Numbered from the stretch's first letter, positions 45,630-57,515 are shown. The stretch is DNA of 64,000 nt from Yamagishiella unicocca (GCA_003116995.1 BDSL01000109.1:248001-312000); one strand, 5' to 3'. The notes: generated by a model from the sequence alone, not told the origin. A program made the numbers and translations.

Positions 45630-47132
45630 CATCAATCAGTGGCTCGGCATGCGATGTTGCTGGACTGCAAGGCTGAGGTGTAGTCATGCCGTTTGGCACA
45701 TCGCCCATGACCGTCAGAACAGCACTAGCGAGAAATGTGTGGATTCGTGGCGGTATTATCATGCCAGCTTGGTATTGAGACGGTATTGTGGATGAGGAGG
45801 GGGCAATGCCGCAGCTCAGCAGATGGGGGCCGGGGGCAACACGGATGCTTTAGCTCGGCATACCGTTCATTGATGGCCGTAACAGCCTTCTTGGTCTTTT
45901 TGCATGACGGGGCCCTTGTATGAGCCGGTTATTGCACTATGGATGTCGTTGGCGCTGTAGGCATGAGCAGATGTAGCGCGGTGGCTGTCTCCAGGAAGGC
46001 TCATGTCTCTGGGAGGACGTCAACAAAGGGTCGTCAGCATTTTCGGACAATCACGATCTCCTAGCCTAGGAGCAGTGTTACGATACATGAGATGACCTGC
46101 AGGGTAGGTAAGCTCCGCCGATTCCGGCCCTTATGTTTTGCCTAGATGACAGCTGGAAGCCGTGCGCCGAAAACAATATGTAACAGGGACAGTATTGGCA
46201 ATATCCCATAGCTTGTCTTAGCCTGTCGACGGATCCTCAAAAGCACGCACTCCATGGAGGTACGGAAGGAGTTATGTATGGTATAGGGCGCGGCAAGAGG
46301 TGTAGCCATCCCGCCCGGCAGTGCTCATCGCTGCACATCCCCACCCATCCATCTCGCAACAGGTCACTGGCCTCCATGTTGGTCCTTGCAAATCCGTTGC
46401 CGTTGCAACACGCATCGCTCAGTCCCTTAATAACCCGCGTCACGTTGACCACCATGTATGCACCCCACAGCCGCTTCCACAGTGTGGCTTCGTCCATTTA
46501 GAACACCTGCTTTGTAAGACAATGTTGGGCATGTTAGCCAAGCTTGATCCCTCCACTCCTGACTCATCCCGCCGTGCATCCCGATCCTCCGAACTGTCCA
46601 CCACCGTATCACCATGTTGCTCCAGAGATGCCAGCCTCCAGCGCTCCACACCCGGCAACTGCATATCGCTGATGCCCACTCTGTCGCTCCGTCCCTCCCT
46701 GCAGTGAAACTTCTGTTTCAAACGGTTTTTTCGGACATCCACGGGTTTCCCTCGAACCCTGCAGTGCAACAACGTCTCCTTGACCAACGGTCTGACGACC
46801 GCTGAGTCGGCGTGTCGGAGACCCTGGCATGGTGGGTCGGGCTTCGTGGGGAGCGCCTCATCGGCCTGTGTCGGGTTCCACCCCACCTCACCCCATCCAC
46901 TTGCAACTCTAGCGGCATGTGAAGCGCCTTCTACCTAGCCAACTTGCTATCTCATACTCACCTCACCCCACCACCACCATCACTACCCACCACCGCTACC
47001 CCACCAAGACCCCACCAATATCCCACCGCTACCCCACCGCCCTCTTCACCAAGTATCACCCCACACCTACACACCCAACCTCACCACCCACCACCACCCA
47101 CCCTCACCCTCACCCTCATCCCCACCGGCCAG
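45630..47132. other. Stretch between the 248-residue gene and the FGAM-synthase exons
   Basis: No supportable gene. It ends in a CCACC-rich tract (46965-47130) leading to an acceptor. Contains the copy-A-specific insertion at 46692-46911. Confidence 0.5.
46707..46756 (-). mobile_element. R1 unit flanked by 10-bp direct repeats
   Basis: A 50-bp R1 piece, minus orientation (TTCGAGGGAAACCCGTGGAT, GTCCGAAAAAACCGTTTG), lies between direct repeats CCCTGCAGTG at 46697-46706 and 46757-46766. The whole surrounding segment of about 220 bp is missing at the matching site in copy B (53989). Confidence 0.75.
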
Positions 47133-48387
47133 GCTGCTGCAGGAGGCCTTCGATCCGGAGCAGCTGACGTCCTCTAGCCAGCTGCCCGCCAACTCCGCCA
47201 ACGTCACTGTGATTGAGGTCGGCCTCACCTAGGTGGGTCGGTCGGGTCAGGCATCATGTACCAAGTGGACACACCCTTGGGCAAAACACCCATCACCTAG
47301 CCCTCAGCAATCCTGTCGGCAAGTTTTGGCTCCAACTTTTTGAAAACCCAATTCGCCTCACCTCGCCACAACCACCTCACGATGTTGCTCCCAGGTCAAC
47401 CGTCTGGTGCGCAGCCGCCGCTTCGTGCTGCACTCCACTCGCCCCCTGACGGACGAGGAGAAGGCCTCGTTCGCAGCCATGGTGCATGACCGCATGACGG
47501 AGGAGGTCTACCGCCAGCCCGTGCGCTCGTTCACGGAGGGCCTGCAGGTGGGAATGGGCCGTCGTGTTGGAGGCAGGTGTGTGCACTCACTCACACCTTA
47601 CCACCAAGGTGAAACAGACCGGATTGGATGTGTCGTGGCGGCCTCAGCAGCACAAGGCGGTTCTTCGGACTCGGGAGGATGTGGCGAGGCTGGGCTCGGC
47701 TGGGCAACGGCGGCGGCGGTGGCAGCCCTTGCATGGAGAGTAGCTTTACGTTTGGAATAAAGCCCGCCGGGCAGGATGCGGACATGCGTCCCGCCGACGC
47801 CGCACGTATCATCGCCACACCCCACGATGTGGGTCGCGTTCATTTTAGTGCCAATCAGCCCGCAGCGTCGCATGGCACCTGCCTGGCGCTGCGCGAAGAT
47901 TTGAATCCAACGGTGCAGTTCCCGATCTGAGGTTCGGTCTCATCCGTCCCGCCCTCTTCATTTTCACTACGCTCTTTGCAACTGTCTGCAGGCTCCCGCG
48001 CCCACCTTCACCATCCCCGTTATGGTTGACGGCCGCGCAGCTCTGGAGAAGATCAACAAGGTGAGGAGCGCAGCAGCCGTTTCGTCGGGGCGGGCGCCGG
48101 GGGGGGGGGTAAACCACCACCGTCCCCCAAGGACCAAAACCCTATCCGTTCCACTTCCTAAAAAGGCACTCGCTAAATCGGGCGCTAAGTCGGTGATTCA
48201 TGCACCTCGACGCGAGCATATGCGGCCTCCATGCCCCTATCATTTGCACGGACTATCGCAACCGCTGTCCGCCTCCTTACCCCCGCCCACTCGCCCACCC
48301 TGCCGCAGGATATGGGTCTTGCCTTCGACGAGTGGGACCTGACTACTACACCGCGTTGTTCCGTGACGACATGAAGCGCGACCCCCC
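47133..48387 (+). pseudogene. Phosphoribosylformylglycinamidine synthase relic, N-terminal exons (copy A)
   Basis: Exons 47133-47232, 47395-47547, 47992-48060 and 48309-48387. They encode LLQEAFDPEQLTSSSQLPA, then ANVTVIEVGLT and a stop; VNRLVRSRRFVLHSTRPL, AAMVHDRMTEEVY; PTFTIPVMVDGRAALEKINK; DMGLAFDEWDL and YYTALFRDDMKRDP. The order fits eukaryotic FGAM synthase (PurL-type; ATP-dependent conversion of FGAR plus glutamine to FGAM in purine synthesis). Defects: residues between VIEV and GLT that the family needs are absent, TAG stands where GAG is expected before the donor at 47233, one base is missing near 48340 (CCTGACTACTAC for CCTGGACTACTAC), and the gene stops at a LINE junction at 48388. 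Confidence 0.85.
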
Positions 48388-48694
48388 ATAAAGAAGGATT
48401 GAAAACATTTACGTAGCCGTGCCCAATAACGTAGCAATTATGTTCTGATACAATAGCTGTGCGATGATTCCTAATACGGTGCAACACGCTCGCTAGACCC
48501 CGTTGGTCCTCGACACTCAGCATCGTGGCATTGGGCGTTATACCCATTCCCCATAGTTCATCGCGGAGGCCACTGTAAGCTGGGCATTCCAACAGTACGT
48601 GCCCTTCGACCTCCATTGCTGCCCGGTCGCCACATACCAGGCACCAGCGGTCTTCACGAGCTCGCCCATGTGTGCGGCTGACCTCTAGACCCAA
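48388..48694 (-). mobile_element. LINE-like retroelement 3'-end fragment at the end of the FGAM-synthase relic
   Basis: The minus frame encodes RWCLVCGDRAAMEVEGHVLL then ECPAYSGLRDELWGMG, a C-x2-C...H...C zinc-binding motif of non-LTR retroelement C-termini. It joins directly to the FGAM-synthase exon at 48388. Confidence 0.7.
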
Positions 48695-48774
48695 TTACAT
48701 GACATACAGCGCAGTATATTTTTAACATATATAAATTGGCGTACTTCTTTGCGGGAATGTTCGAATGTAGGTAG

Positions 48775-48960
48775 AGGCACGCTGGGGGCAAGTTGCCCGT
48801 GACGTACTTGGACGATGTGTGAGATAATTTCGTAATTTTCATTTCTCAATCCTTTGTTTCTTCCTTTTCTAAAAAGACCCAAATAGAGCTTGCAACGAGC
48901 TAAGAACCCTAATGCAAAGAGCGCCGCATTTCATGACAGGTTGCGAAGTAGCGGCGGGAA
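48775..48960 (+). repeat. Left arm of a 186-bp inverted repeat
   Basis: Pairs with 50786-50971, roughly 93% identical by eye. Shared blocks include GCAAGTTGCCCGTGACGTAC, TTGGACGATGTGTGAGAT and CATTTCATGACAGGTTGCGA. Confidence 0.9.
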
Positions 48961-50785
48961 GGCTGGTTCCTTGGATGTTGTTGTAACTATTTATTGAAGT
49001 AAAATTCATAAAAAGTCCGGAGGTGACTGGTTATGAAAGGCGTAGTAAAGCGTGCATGTCTGGCGTCCGTGACGTACCGTGTGCAAGTATAGTCGCCGAC
49101 TGAATGCTAGCGCAAAAGCCTTCTTAGACCCGGCCAACAGCCACGTGATTAACTACCTCCGCCCAACGGTGGATTTCTGCTTCTGAAGCCTCACGTGCGT
49201 CGGCCGTGTGGTGGAGCAGGCTGCAAAATCCTCTGAGGGCGGCCATGTCCTGAAACCGTCGGCGGCCAAAGCCACAGTTCAGTACAGTTGTCATTAATGG
49301 CTCCAGCCAACCGTGGTGCAGCTGTCGTTGTTTCCAGGCATTCACAGTGTCTGTTCACGCAGCAGCAGTAGCAGCTCTATCTCGTTCAGCGGCCCGTGAC
49401 CGAGCGAGAGAGACCACATTGGCCACAGGCGCGGCCTCTGTCGTGAATGCTTTCATCGCTTTGCCGCTGCCGCTGCTGCTGCCGCCACCGCCGCCACCGC
49501 CAAGATCGCCGGCATCTCCCTGAACCTCAACACTGTTGCGATCTGCACCTCTGCTGCTGCCGCCGCCGCCATGGTTCGCAGATTTCCTTTGTGCACCCCG
49601 ACGACTGTTGCTGCCATGCCTATTGAAGTCACTGGAGGCGCCGGCACCCAAGCCCCCGCGCCCACTTCCATTAACGGTGCTATCGCTGACCGTGATGCGG
49701 CTGGTGAGCCAACAGCTGCTGCTGGTGATGAGCAGTAGAAGTCAAATCGTGGGTGTGGCCGCAGGGAGGGGAGGTCGCGTCACAGCGACGGGAGGGGGCG
49801 CCAGGGTGGCCGTTCATCACGGTGGACGGTCATTACCCTCAAATGGTCCTTGCCGCAACAAGTAGAGGTCCCTCGTCGAGCAGAAGATGGAAAAGTTGGT
49901 GAATCTGACACGGGGAAATGCCTCTCGACAAAACAGCAGCAGTGGCGGTGGGGGGAGAAGCAGTAGCAGACAGGGGGACAAAAGCATCCACATCCACTGC
50001 AGCGGTAATGGCACAACAGGGCGCCTCAGTGGCGGATGGCTGCTTGTGCCTCGAGTCGACACCAGAATCCCGCTCCCATCTGACCAGCGGCGTGCAGGTG
50101 ATCGCCCTACACATCCACTGCTGTCCTGGTGACAGCCGCCAAGGGGCGAGATCATGGGGGGCCCCCTTTGGTGAAGCTAAAATGAAAGGAGAAAAACAAC
50201 GGTAAACAGCCCTTTAGCCGATGTGAAAACAATATGAAAACGGCGGTGTGCGCGTTTTTGCGAAATTCGTTGGGATGGGGGGATACGGGCTCGCGCATTT
50301 CGAGGGTACCTTTCCGGCGGCCCTCCAACCCGGTCCCAGAGGCCCATCCGACGAGAGGGGTCCGGCCGGCTGATTTGAGTTGAGGACACATTAATCAGAA
50401 TTGCAACCTTTTGAGAATGGTGGTGTGCGCTTCTTTGCGAGATTCGTTGGGGTTGGGGAGATATGGGCTCGCGCACTTCGAGGGTGCCTGTCCGACTGCC
50501 CTCCAACGTTCCGCGTGTCCGCGTGTGCTCCAAGGGTCGCGGAGAACGGGGATAGGAGCTGTAACATTTTCTTTCGACAATAACTTACAGGGTGCAGATC
50601 CACGCCATCTATTCATTACACGCTGCGAATCTGGCGTACGCAATGAGTCGGCGCAATAATGCACGAACGATGCAAGCATGACCTCGCGGCTGGTGCGTTT
50701 CGTAACCTTGCAAAACATATTCGGTCATACAAATTGCATATTTTATTCACATATTTCAGGACTCTTAGCAGTGCCTTCATACCGC
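48961..50785. other. Spacer between inverted-repeat arms
   Basis: 1.8 kb. Minus frames at 49124-49345 (LRGFCSLLHHTADAREASEA) and 49355-49671 (Gly/Ser-rich) lie in one frame separated by a stop; neither matches a family. Two related units of about 95 bp lie at 50236-50328 and 50412-50507 (ATTCGTTGGG, GGGCTCGCGCA, CCCTCCAAC). Confidence 0.5.
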
Positions 50786-50971
50786 TTCCCGCCGCTACTT
50801 CGCAACCTGTCATGAAATGCGGCGCTCTTTGCAGTAGGATTCTTAGCTCGTTGCAAGCTCCATTTGGGTTCTTTTAGAAAAGAAAGAAACAAAGGATTGA
50901 GAAAGTAAAATTACGAAAAAATCTCACACATCGTCCAAGTACGTCACGGGCAACTTGCCCGCAGCGTGCCT
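50786..50971 (-). repeat. Right arm of a 186-bp inverted repeat
   Basis: Reverse complement of 48775-48960. It ends 24 bp before block 2 copy B begins. Confidence 0.9.
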
Positions 50972-51188
50972 GATCCCGAATGTATGTATCCCCGTCTTTG
51001 CATGCGTGCCGTTCACATTTGCGTTGCCGTACATGATTGCTACAGCCTACAGGGTATGGACTTCTTAATGTTGGAGCACGCACCCTAGCTCGAATGTTCC
51101 CAGACTGCTTATTAGCGAATCGTAACGAAAGGCATACTTCTACCGAATACTTTTTAAGGCATACATTCCGGGACAAAGTTACTGAAAA

Positions 51189-52925
51189 ATGATGAGGCGC
51201 TTAGCCTTAAGCTCCAGCGTCACCCTGTCACGCGGTTTCTCCACCGCCGTATCCGGCCACACGGCCACTGCCTCAGCGTTCGATCTGTTGGCGCAGGCCC
51301 GCGCGGTGTTGACATCCTCGGCTCCCATTGGAGAGGAGGAAAAACGGCATCTGTTGAGGATCATTATTGATGCGACAATAGCAGTGGGCAGGGACGAAGC
51401 GGCCGCCGCCAGGGAACAAGCGGCTGACGCCAGGGAACAAGCCAGGGAACAAGTGGCTGCCGCCAGGGAACAAGCGGCCGCCGCCAGGGAACAAGCGGCG
51501 CTGACACAGCGTTTGCACGCTGCACAAGTGACAGCGACAAGAGCGCTGCACTCCGCCGGAGTCGTGGACGGCCGGCGCCTGCTTGGTAAGCCGCCCCGAC
51601 ACCTTCGACGCTTCCTTAATTGCGCCTTTTTCCTTCCTTCCCATCCACATTCTTCCTTCTGCGTCTGTGCTCCTCACTTGCCTCGCCGGGCTGCGTCCCA
51701 GCTGTAAGCGTTGCATCCAGTGCTAGATCCTTGCCTGATCCTTGCCTTCTTTTTTCAGAGTGGCTGCACAAGAGGAATGGTAGCCATAAGTCGCGCACGA
51801 AGTTCTGGACTGACGAGCTGATCGAGTCGCCAGAGCTACTGAAGTGCATCGACGCGGCAACTAACTGGCTGCGGAATGGCGCTAAAGCCAACCAGGCGGG
51901 GGATGCAGGTGTGGCTTGGGGGATCATATGTTATGAACCGGAATTAGGAGCAGGAATTAGGAATCGGGCTGACAGCTGGCCCTTGGAGGGCGTCCTCCCT
52001 ATGTGTCCATTGAAGGTTCAGATGTTGCCACGAATTATTGCTAACGGTGCAAATCCATCACATAAGCTGTGGCGACAACACTACAAGTTATATTGGCTTG
52101 GTAGTGAGCTGCAAGCCTATAACATCATTTTTTCGGGCCATTTCCGGTTGCGACGGCCAGGCCTGATCCTACACCTGCTCCAAGCCTGGCTTAATCTTAC
52201 CCCTTCCATGCTGACCATGTGAACGACACCGCCACGTGTTGCTCGCTGCTGACCCGCTCCCTGCTCACCCATTCCCCTGTCATGTAGGCCTGGTGGCCAA
52301 AAAAATAGCGGCCGTGCATCAGAGCTTGCACGACAATGTGCACTCCTTCGTGCCTGGTGCTGGGCTAGTAATTGTAGACGGCGTGCCAAACGCTATGGCC
52401 TCCGCGGTCTTGCGGTGCCTGTGCGGACATTATGGCGTGCCGATCATGGATATGCGCCAGCAGGTATGCTGTGGTGTTTCAAGCGGGTTCATGCGTGAAG
52501 TGGGCCCTTGCGCCATTGCTTGTTTGACCACCACTTGCGATTGAAGTTGCGCCCTGGCATGGTGGCCTGTGTCATCCTTATGAGGGTTGGGCGTCGGTGA
52601 CGGGGCTAAGCTTCATTAGTAGAGCCAAACGCGGACCTTGTTTAGACGTGTGAGTGTTGGGAGTGTGGAGCAGCCTCTGGTAGACTCTCTGTACCCAGAA
52701 TATCTTAGTGTAGCCGCGTAGCCATACAACGATGGAAACTTACTGTGTAACCCATACACCAACCATACAGCACAGGTGAGCTGACCGAGCAACGGCAAAT
52801 TTCCCTTAAGAATGCCGGCGCTTAAGCACTTCGACCAGGACAGGCACCCTGACCACCCCACATTCCCATCCTGTTTGAACTTGCCGCAGGAGCCGGCGAG
52901 TGGCGTTCAGGTTGAGGATGGTTAG
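51189..52925 (+). CDS. Unrecognised protein with basic leader and coiled coil, copy B (4 exons, 253 residues)
   Basis: Exons 51189-51585, 51759-51908, 52288-52463 and 52890-52925; 759 nt with TAG, phases agree. It differs from copy A by loss of a segment in the leader (RYRRKAFVVR absent), extra AAREQ coiled-coil units (residues about 60-100), loss of RNQ near NQAGDAG, and scattered substitutions. Both reading frames remain open despite these indels, which argues for coding constraint or very recent duplication. TGTAA lies at 53475-53479. No function can be assigned. Confidence 0.6.
51935..52235 (+). mobile_element. LINE reverse-transcriptase-like fragment within an intron (copy B)
   Basis: Copy of 44640-44940, with the same frame (VQMLPRIIANGANPSHKLW) ending at 52222. 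Confidence 0.45.
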
Positions 52926-54212
52926 CATCAATCAGTGGCTCGGCATGCGATGTTGCTGGACTGCAAGGCTGAGGTGTAGTCATGCCGTTTGGCACATCGC
53001 CCATGACCGTCAGAACAGCACTAGCGAGAAATGTGTGGATTCGTGGCGGTATTATCATGCCAGCTTGGTATTGAGACGGTATTGTGGATGAGGAGGGGGC
53101 AATGCCGCAGCTCAGCAGATGGGGGCCGGGGGCAACACGGATGCTTTAGCTCGGCATACCGTTCATTGATGGCCGTAACAGCCTTCTTGGTCTTTTTGCA
53201 TGACGGGGCCCTTGTATGAGCCGGTTATTGCACTATGGATGTCGTTGGCGCTGTAGGCATGAGCAGATGTAGCGCGGTGGCTGTCTCCAGGAAGGCTCAT
53301 GTCTCTGGGAGGACGTCAACAAAGGGTCGTCAGCATTTTCGGACAATCACGATCTCCTAGCCTAGGAGCAGTGTTACGATACATGAGATGACCTGCAGGG
53401 TAGGTAAGCTCCGCCGATTCCGGCCCTTATGTTTTGCCTAGATGACAGCTGGAAGCCGTGCGCCGAAAACAATATGTAACAGGGACAGTATTGGCAATAT
53501 CCCATAGCTTGTCTTAGCCTGTCGACGGATCCTCAAAAGCACGCACTCCATGGAGGTACGGAAGGAGTTATGTATGGTATAGGCAAGAGGTGTAGCCATC
53601 CCGCCCGGCAGTGCTCAGTGCTCATCGCTGCACATCCCCACCCATCCATCTCGCAACAGGTCACTGGCCTCCATGTTGGTCCTTGCAAATCCGTTGCCGT
53701 TGCAACACGCATCGCTCAGTCCCTTAATAACCCGCGTCACGTTGACCACCATGTATGCACCCCACAGCCGCTTCCACAGTGTGGCTTCGTCCATTTAGAA
53801 CACCTGCTTTGTAAGACAATGTTGGGCATGTTAGCCAAGCTTGATCCCTCCACTCCTGACTCATCCCGCCGTGCATCCCGATCCTCCGAACTGTCCACCA
53901 CCGTATCACCATGTTGCTCCAGAGATGCCAGCCTCCAGCGCTCCACACCCGGCAACTGCATATCGCTGATGCCCGCTCTGTCGCTCCGTTCGGCATGTGA
54001 AGCGTCTCCTACCTCGCCAACTTGCTATCTCACCCCCACCACTACTCACCTCACCCCACCACCACCATCACTACCCACCACCGCTACCCCACCAAGACCC
54101 CACCAATATCCCACCGCTACCCCACCGCCCTCTTCACCAAGTATCACCCCACACCCACCCTCACCACCCACCACCACCCACCACCACCCTCACCCTCATC
54201 CCCACCGGCCAG

Positions 54213-57200
54213 GCTGCTGCAGGAGGCCTTCGATCCGGAGCAGCTGACGTCCTCTAGCCAGCTGCCCGCCAACTCCGCCAACGTCACTGTGATTGAGGTC
54301 GGCCTCACCTAGGTGGGTCGGTCGGGTCAGGCATCATGTACCAAGTGGACACACCCTTGGGCAAAACACCCATCACCTAGCCCCAGCCCCTAGCCCTCAG
54401 CAATCCTGTCGGCAAGTTTTGGCTCCAACTTTTTGAAACCCAATTCGCCTCACCTCGCCACAACCACCTCACGATGTTGCTCCCAGGTCAACCGTCTGGT
54501 GCGCAGCCGCCGTTATGGTTGACGGCCGCGCAGCTCTGGAGAAGATCAACAAGGTGAGGAGCGCAGCAGCCGTTTCGTCGGGGCGGGCGCCGGGGGGGGG
54601 GTAAACCACCACCGTCCCCCAAGGACCAAAACCCTATCCGTTCCACTTCCTAAAAAGGCACTCGCTAAATCGGGCGCTAAGCCGGTGATTCATGCACCTC
54701 GACGCGAGCATATGCGGCCTTCATGCCCCTATCATTTGCACGGACTATCGCAACCGCTGTCCTCCTCCTGGTTCTTCCGCGGCTTCATCGTCATCGACGG
54801 CGAGCCAATGGCAGTGCGGTGCGGTGCAGTGCGGCGCCACGCAAATCAGGATGCACTGGACCACACACATCATTACGACGCTATGCACGACTGTTAGCTG
54901 ACTAGCCCGGTCACTAGGCCATCTCCCTAATCCACACACACACACGCCTAACCTTGTCGCCTGGCACCGACCCCACCACCACATCAATCCCTCCGAACCG
55001 CTCCCGATGCCTCCCTCTCCCGCTTCGGCCCCCAGATGGACGACACCCTGTTCAACATCGTCAAGACCCCCTCGACGGTCAACCCCAACAACTCGGTGGT
55101 CGCCTTCAAGGGCAACTCCTCCGCCATCCGGGGCTTCAACGTGGAGCCGCTGCTGCCCGTGCAGCCAGGCGCCCCCTCGCCGATGGCGCCGCAGCCCCGC
55201 GACTGGGACCTGCTGCTCACCGCTGAGACGCACAACTTCCCGTGCGCCGTGGCGCCCTTCCCCGGCGCCGAAACCGGCGCTGGCGGCCGCATGCGCGACA
55301 CGCACGCCACCGGCACCGGCTCCATCATGGGCGCCGGCACGGCGGGTGAGGTCGCGGCGTCGGCGCGTGGGGTCCCTTGGTCCCAGTCCGTAACCCCCAT
55401 AAGTCATGTCCAGCGCCCACTTGCTTCACACAACATTCGACTACTGACTTAAGTTGACACTGTACTCGATACCCGCGGTGCATGTGCCTATTTGCGAGTC
55501 TTGTTTTACCAAACTTCTTTTGAGCCAAACCCAATCGAGCCATTATCGGCCCGGCAAGTCCGCCTGGTCTGTTTCTGGTCCATAGATGCGGTCTGTTTTA
55601 AAGGTGCTGTTCTGTTATTTGAGTCGTCACGCTTCCCCACCCCCTGCCTGCTGCCCTTACCCTCCCAGGCTACTGCGTGGGCAACATGCACCTGGACGGC
55701 TATGGGATGCCCCACGAGGACCCCTCGTTTGTGTACCCGGGCAACCTGGCGCCGCTGCGCCAGATCCTGATCGACGCCTCCAACGGCGCCTCCGACTACG
55801 GCAACAAGTTCGGCGAGCCGCTCATTGCCGGCTACTGCCGCACCTACGGCCAGCGCCTGGTCGACAGCGAGCGCCGCGAGTGGCTGAAGCCGATAATGTT
55901 CTCCGGCGGTGTGGGTCAGGTGGGTGGATGGAATCGGCAGAGAGCTGCTCGGGCAGAGGCATAGCCACGCGAGTATACGGTCCGCGTGGTTGCCTGCATT
56001 GGCTTCCAGCCGCGTAGCCAGCCGGTTAGGTCGCTTCCCGATGCACTGCACAGCGTTGCCTGCGCGCGCTTCAACAAGTATCCTATGACATGAATCATAA
56101 TGTTTTTTTCCAGTTTGTCACCATACATTTCTGGCACTGCCTGTCTTGCCTATTGGGCCGCGTCGCAGATTGACCACCGCCACCTGGAGAAGAGCCCCCC
56201 GGAGATCGGCATGTTGGTCGTCAAGATCGGCGGCCCGGCTTATCGCATCGGCATGGGTGGCGGCGCCGCATCATCGGTGCCGTCCGGCTCCAACAAGGCC
56301 GAGCTGGACTACAATGCCGTGCAGGTGTGTTAGGCGGCTGCTGCAAGCGCGTCGCACAAGCCGTGGAGTTCAAAGGAAGGAACACTATCCATCACATAAC
56401 ATGCTCTTTCGCACAATCTTTTACCGCAACCGCGCAACCGCATTCCTGTCCTCTTGGTCCCACTTCGTTCTCTCTTTCGACAGCCTCCTCCTACGCTCTC
56501 TCCTGGTCTCCCCTCCCCCATCAGCGCGGCGACGCCGAGTACAGCCAGAAGCTGTGGCGCGTGGTGCGCTCTTGCGTGGAGCTGGGCGACCGCAACCCCA
56601 TCGTGCAGATCCACGACCAGGGCGCGGGCGGCAACTGCAACGTGGAGATTGACGTGCGCGCCGTCAAGGTGCGGCCCGGGGGCTGCACGGGCGGGCTGCG
56701 TGCCTGCGTCTCCATCCAGTGTGCTCACATACAAAGTAACTAACGCATGGTGAACTGAGGAGCTATCGAGCGGTGGGAACTGAGGGCTTCGCTTAATTTC
56801 CGGGACGAAATCCAGGCCGTAACGGTGCGGCTGCATACAATCTACGCCTCGCCTCGTCGTCATGCTTCTCGCGCTTGGTCTTGTTATTCAGGTGGGCGAC
56901 GAGACCCTGTCTGTGCTGGAGATCTGGGGTGCCGAGTACCAGGAGAATGACGCCCTGCTCATCAAGGCGGAGCAGCGCGAGCTGCTGCAGTCCATCTGCG
57001 ACCGCGAGCGCTGCTTCATGCAGGTGCGGTGCCAGCGCGGCTGGGTCCTCGTGTGCTGAGGGCGCGATGTGGGTCGGTCGGTAACGCCTGCCGCAGCCAG
57101 CATGGCGCTTGGGCTCGATGGTTGGCTGATGTTTGACCCCGCCCGGTTGTTTGACCCTGCATCCTGCGGTAATTACAGGTGATCGGCACCATCGACGGCA

Positions 57201-57515
57201 GCGGCCGTGTCAGGCTGGTGGACCGCAATGCCCCGGCGGACGCCCCGCCCGCCGTTGACCTGGACCTGGAGAAGGTGGGCTGGCGGGGAGTTGGATCGGG
57301 TATGGGGTGGTGCTGAGGTTGGTTGAGCTGACGAGAGCTTTAGACCACTTGCGCTCTTGGCCCCGCAATTCCGTCTGCTCGGTTACAAGGATTCGTGCCT
57401 CGCCGCATCGGTATTCATCACTGCTCCCCTCCTCCCCCTTCCCCAACCTCGTCCCAAACAGGTTCTGGGTAAGATGCCCGACAAGACTTTCAACTTCACC
57501 CGCAGCACCAACACG
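54213..57515 (+). pseudogene. Phosphoribosylformylglycinamidine synthase relic, scrambled 5' end plus middle exons (copy B)
   Basis: 54213-54312 repeats the first relic exon with the same stop. At about 54487-54559 two exons are fused by deletion (VNRLVRSRR then out of frame). At 54763 duplicated intron joins part of an exon (WFFRGFIVIDGEPMA, ends 54813) with no acceptor. Exons 55036-55345, 55669-55919, 56169-56324, 56525-56668, 56892-57023, 57179-57274 and 57462 to about 57512 are in phase. They encode ETHNFPCAVAPFPGAETGAG, RMRDTHATGTGSIMGAGTAG, DASNGASDYGNKFGEPLIAG, RIGMGGGAASSVPSG, IVQIHDQGAGGNCNV, LEIWGAEYQENDALL and KMPDKTFNFTRS, the FGAM synthase domain. About ten family residues after GGNCNV are missing in frame. 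The gene ends at a LINE junction; second ATP-grasp-like half and glutaminase domain are absent. Confidence 0.85.

Larger units (their letters stand above)
43717..48283 (+). repeat. Segmental duplication block 2, copy A
   Basis: Matches 50995-54763 in direct orientation. Copy B lacks about 220 bp present here at 46692-46911 and about 600 bp at 47422-48018, but carries extra coding units at about 51420-51500. Includes the 248-residue gene, an intronic LINE piece and FGAM-synthase exons. Confidence 0.92.
50995..54763 (+). repeat. Segmental duplication block 2, copy B
   Basis: Direct copy of 43717-48283 with two deletions and small differences. It abuts the right inverted-repeat arm on the left, and the 3' exons of FGAM synthase on the right. 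Confidence 0.92.

Noticed and set aside
46237..46886. Minus-strand frames (MDEATLWKRLWGAYMVVNV type) as a gene
   Set aside because: Preserved in both block 2 copies only because of recent duplication; no splice logic or family match.
49355..49671. Gly/Ser/Ala-rich frames in the inverted-repeat spacer as a transposase
   Set aside because: Low complexity only; no catalytic residues or DNA-binding motif seen.
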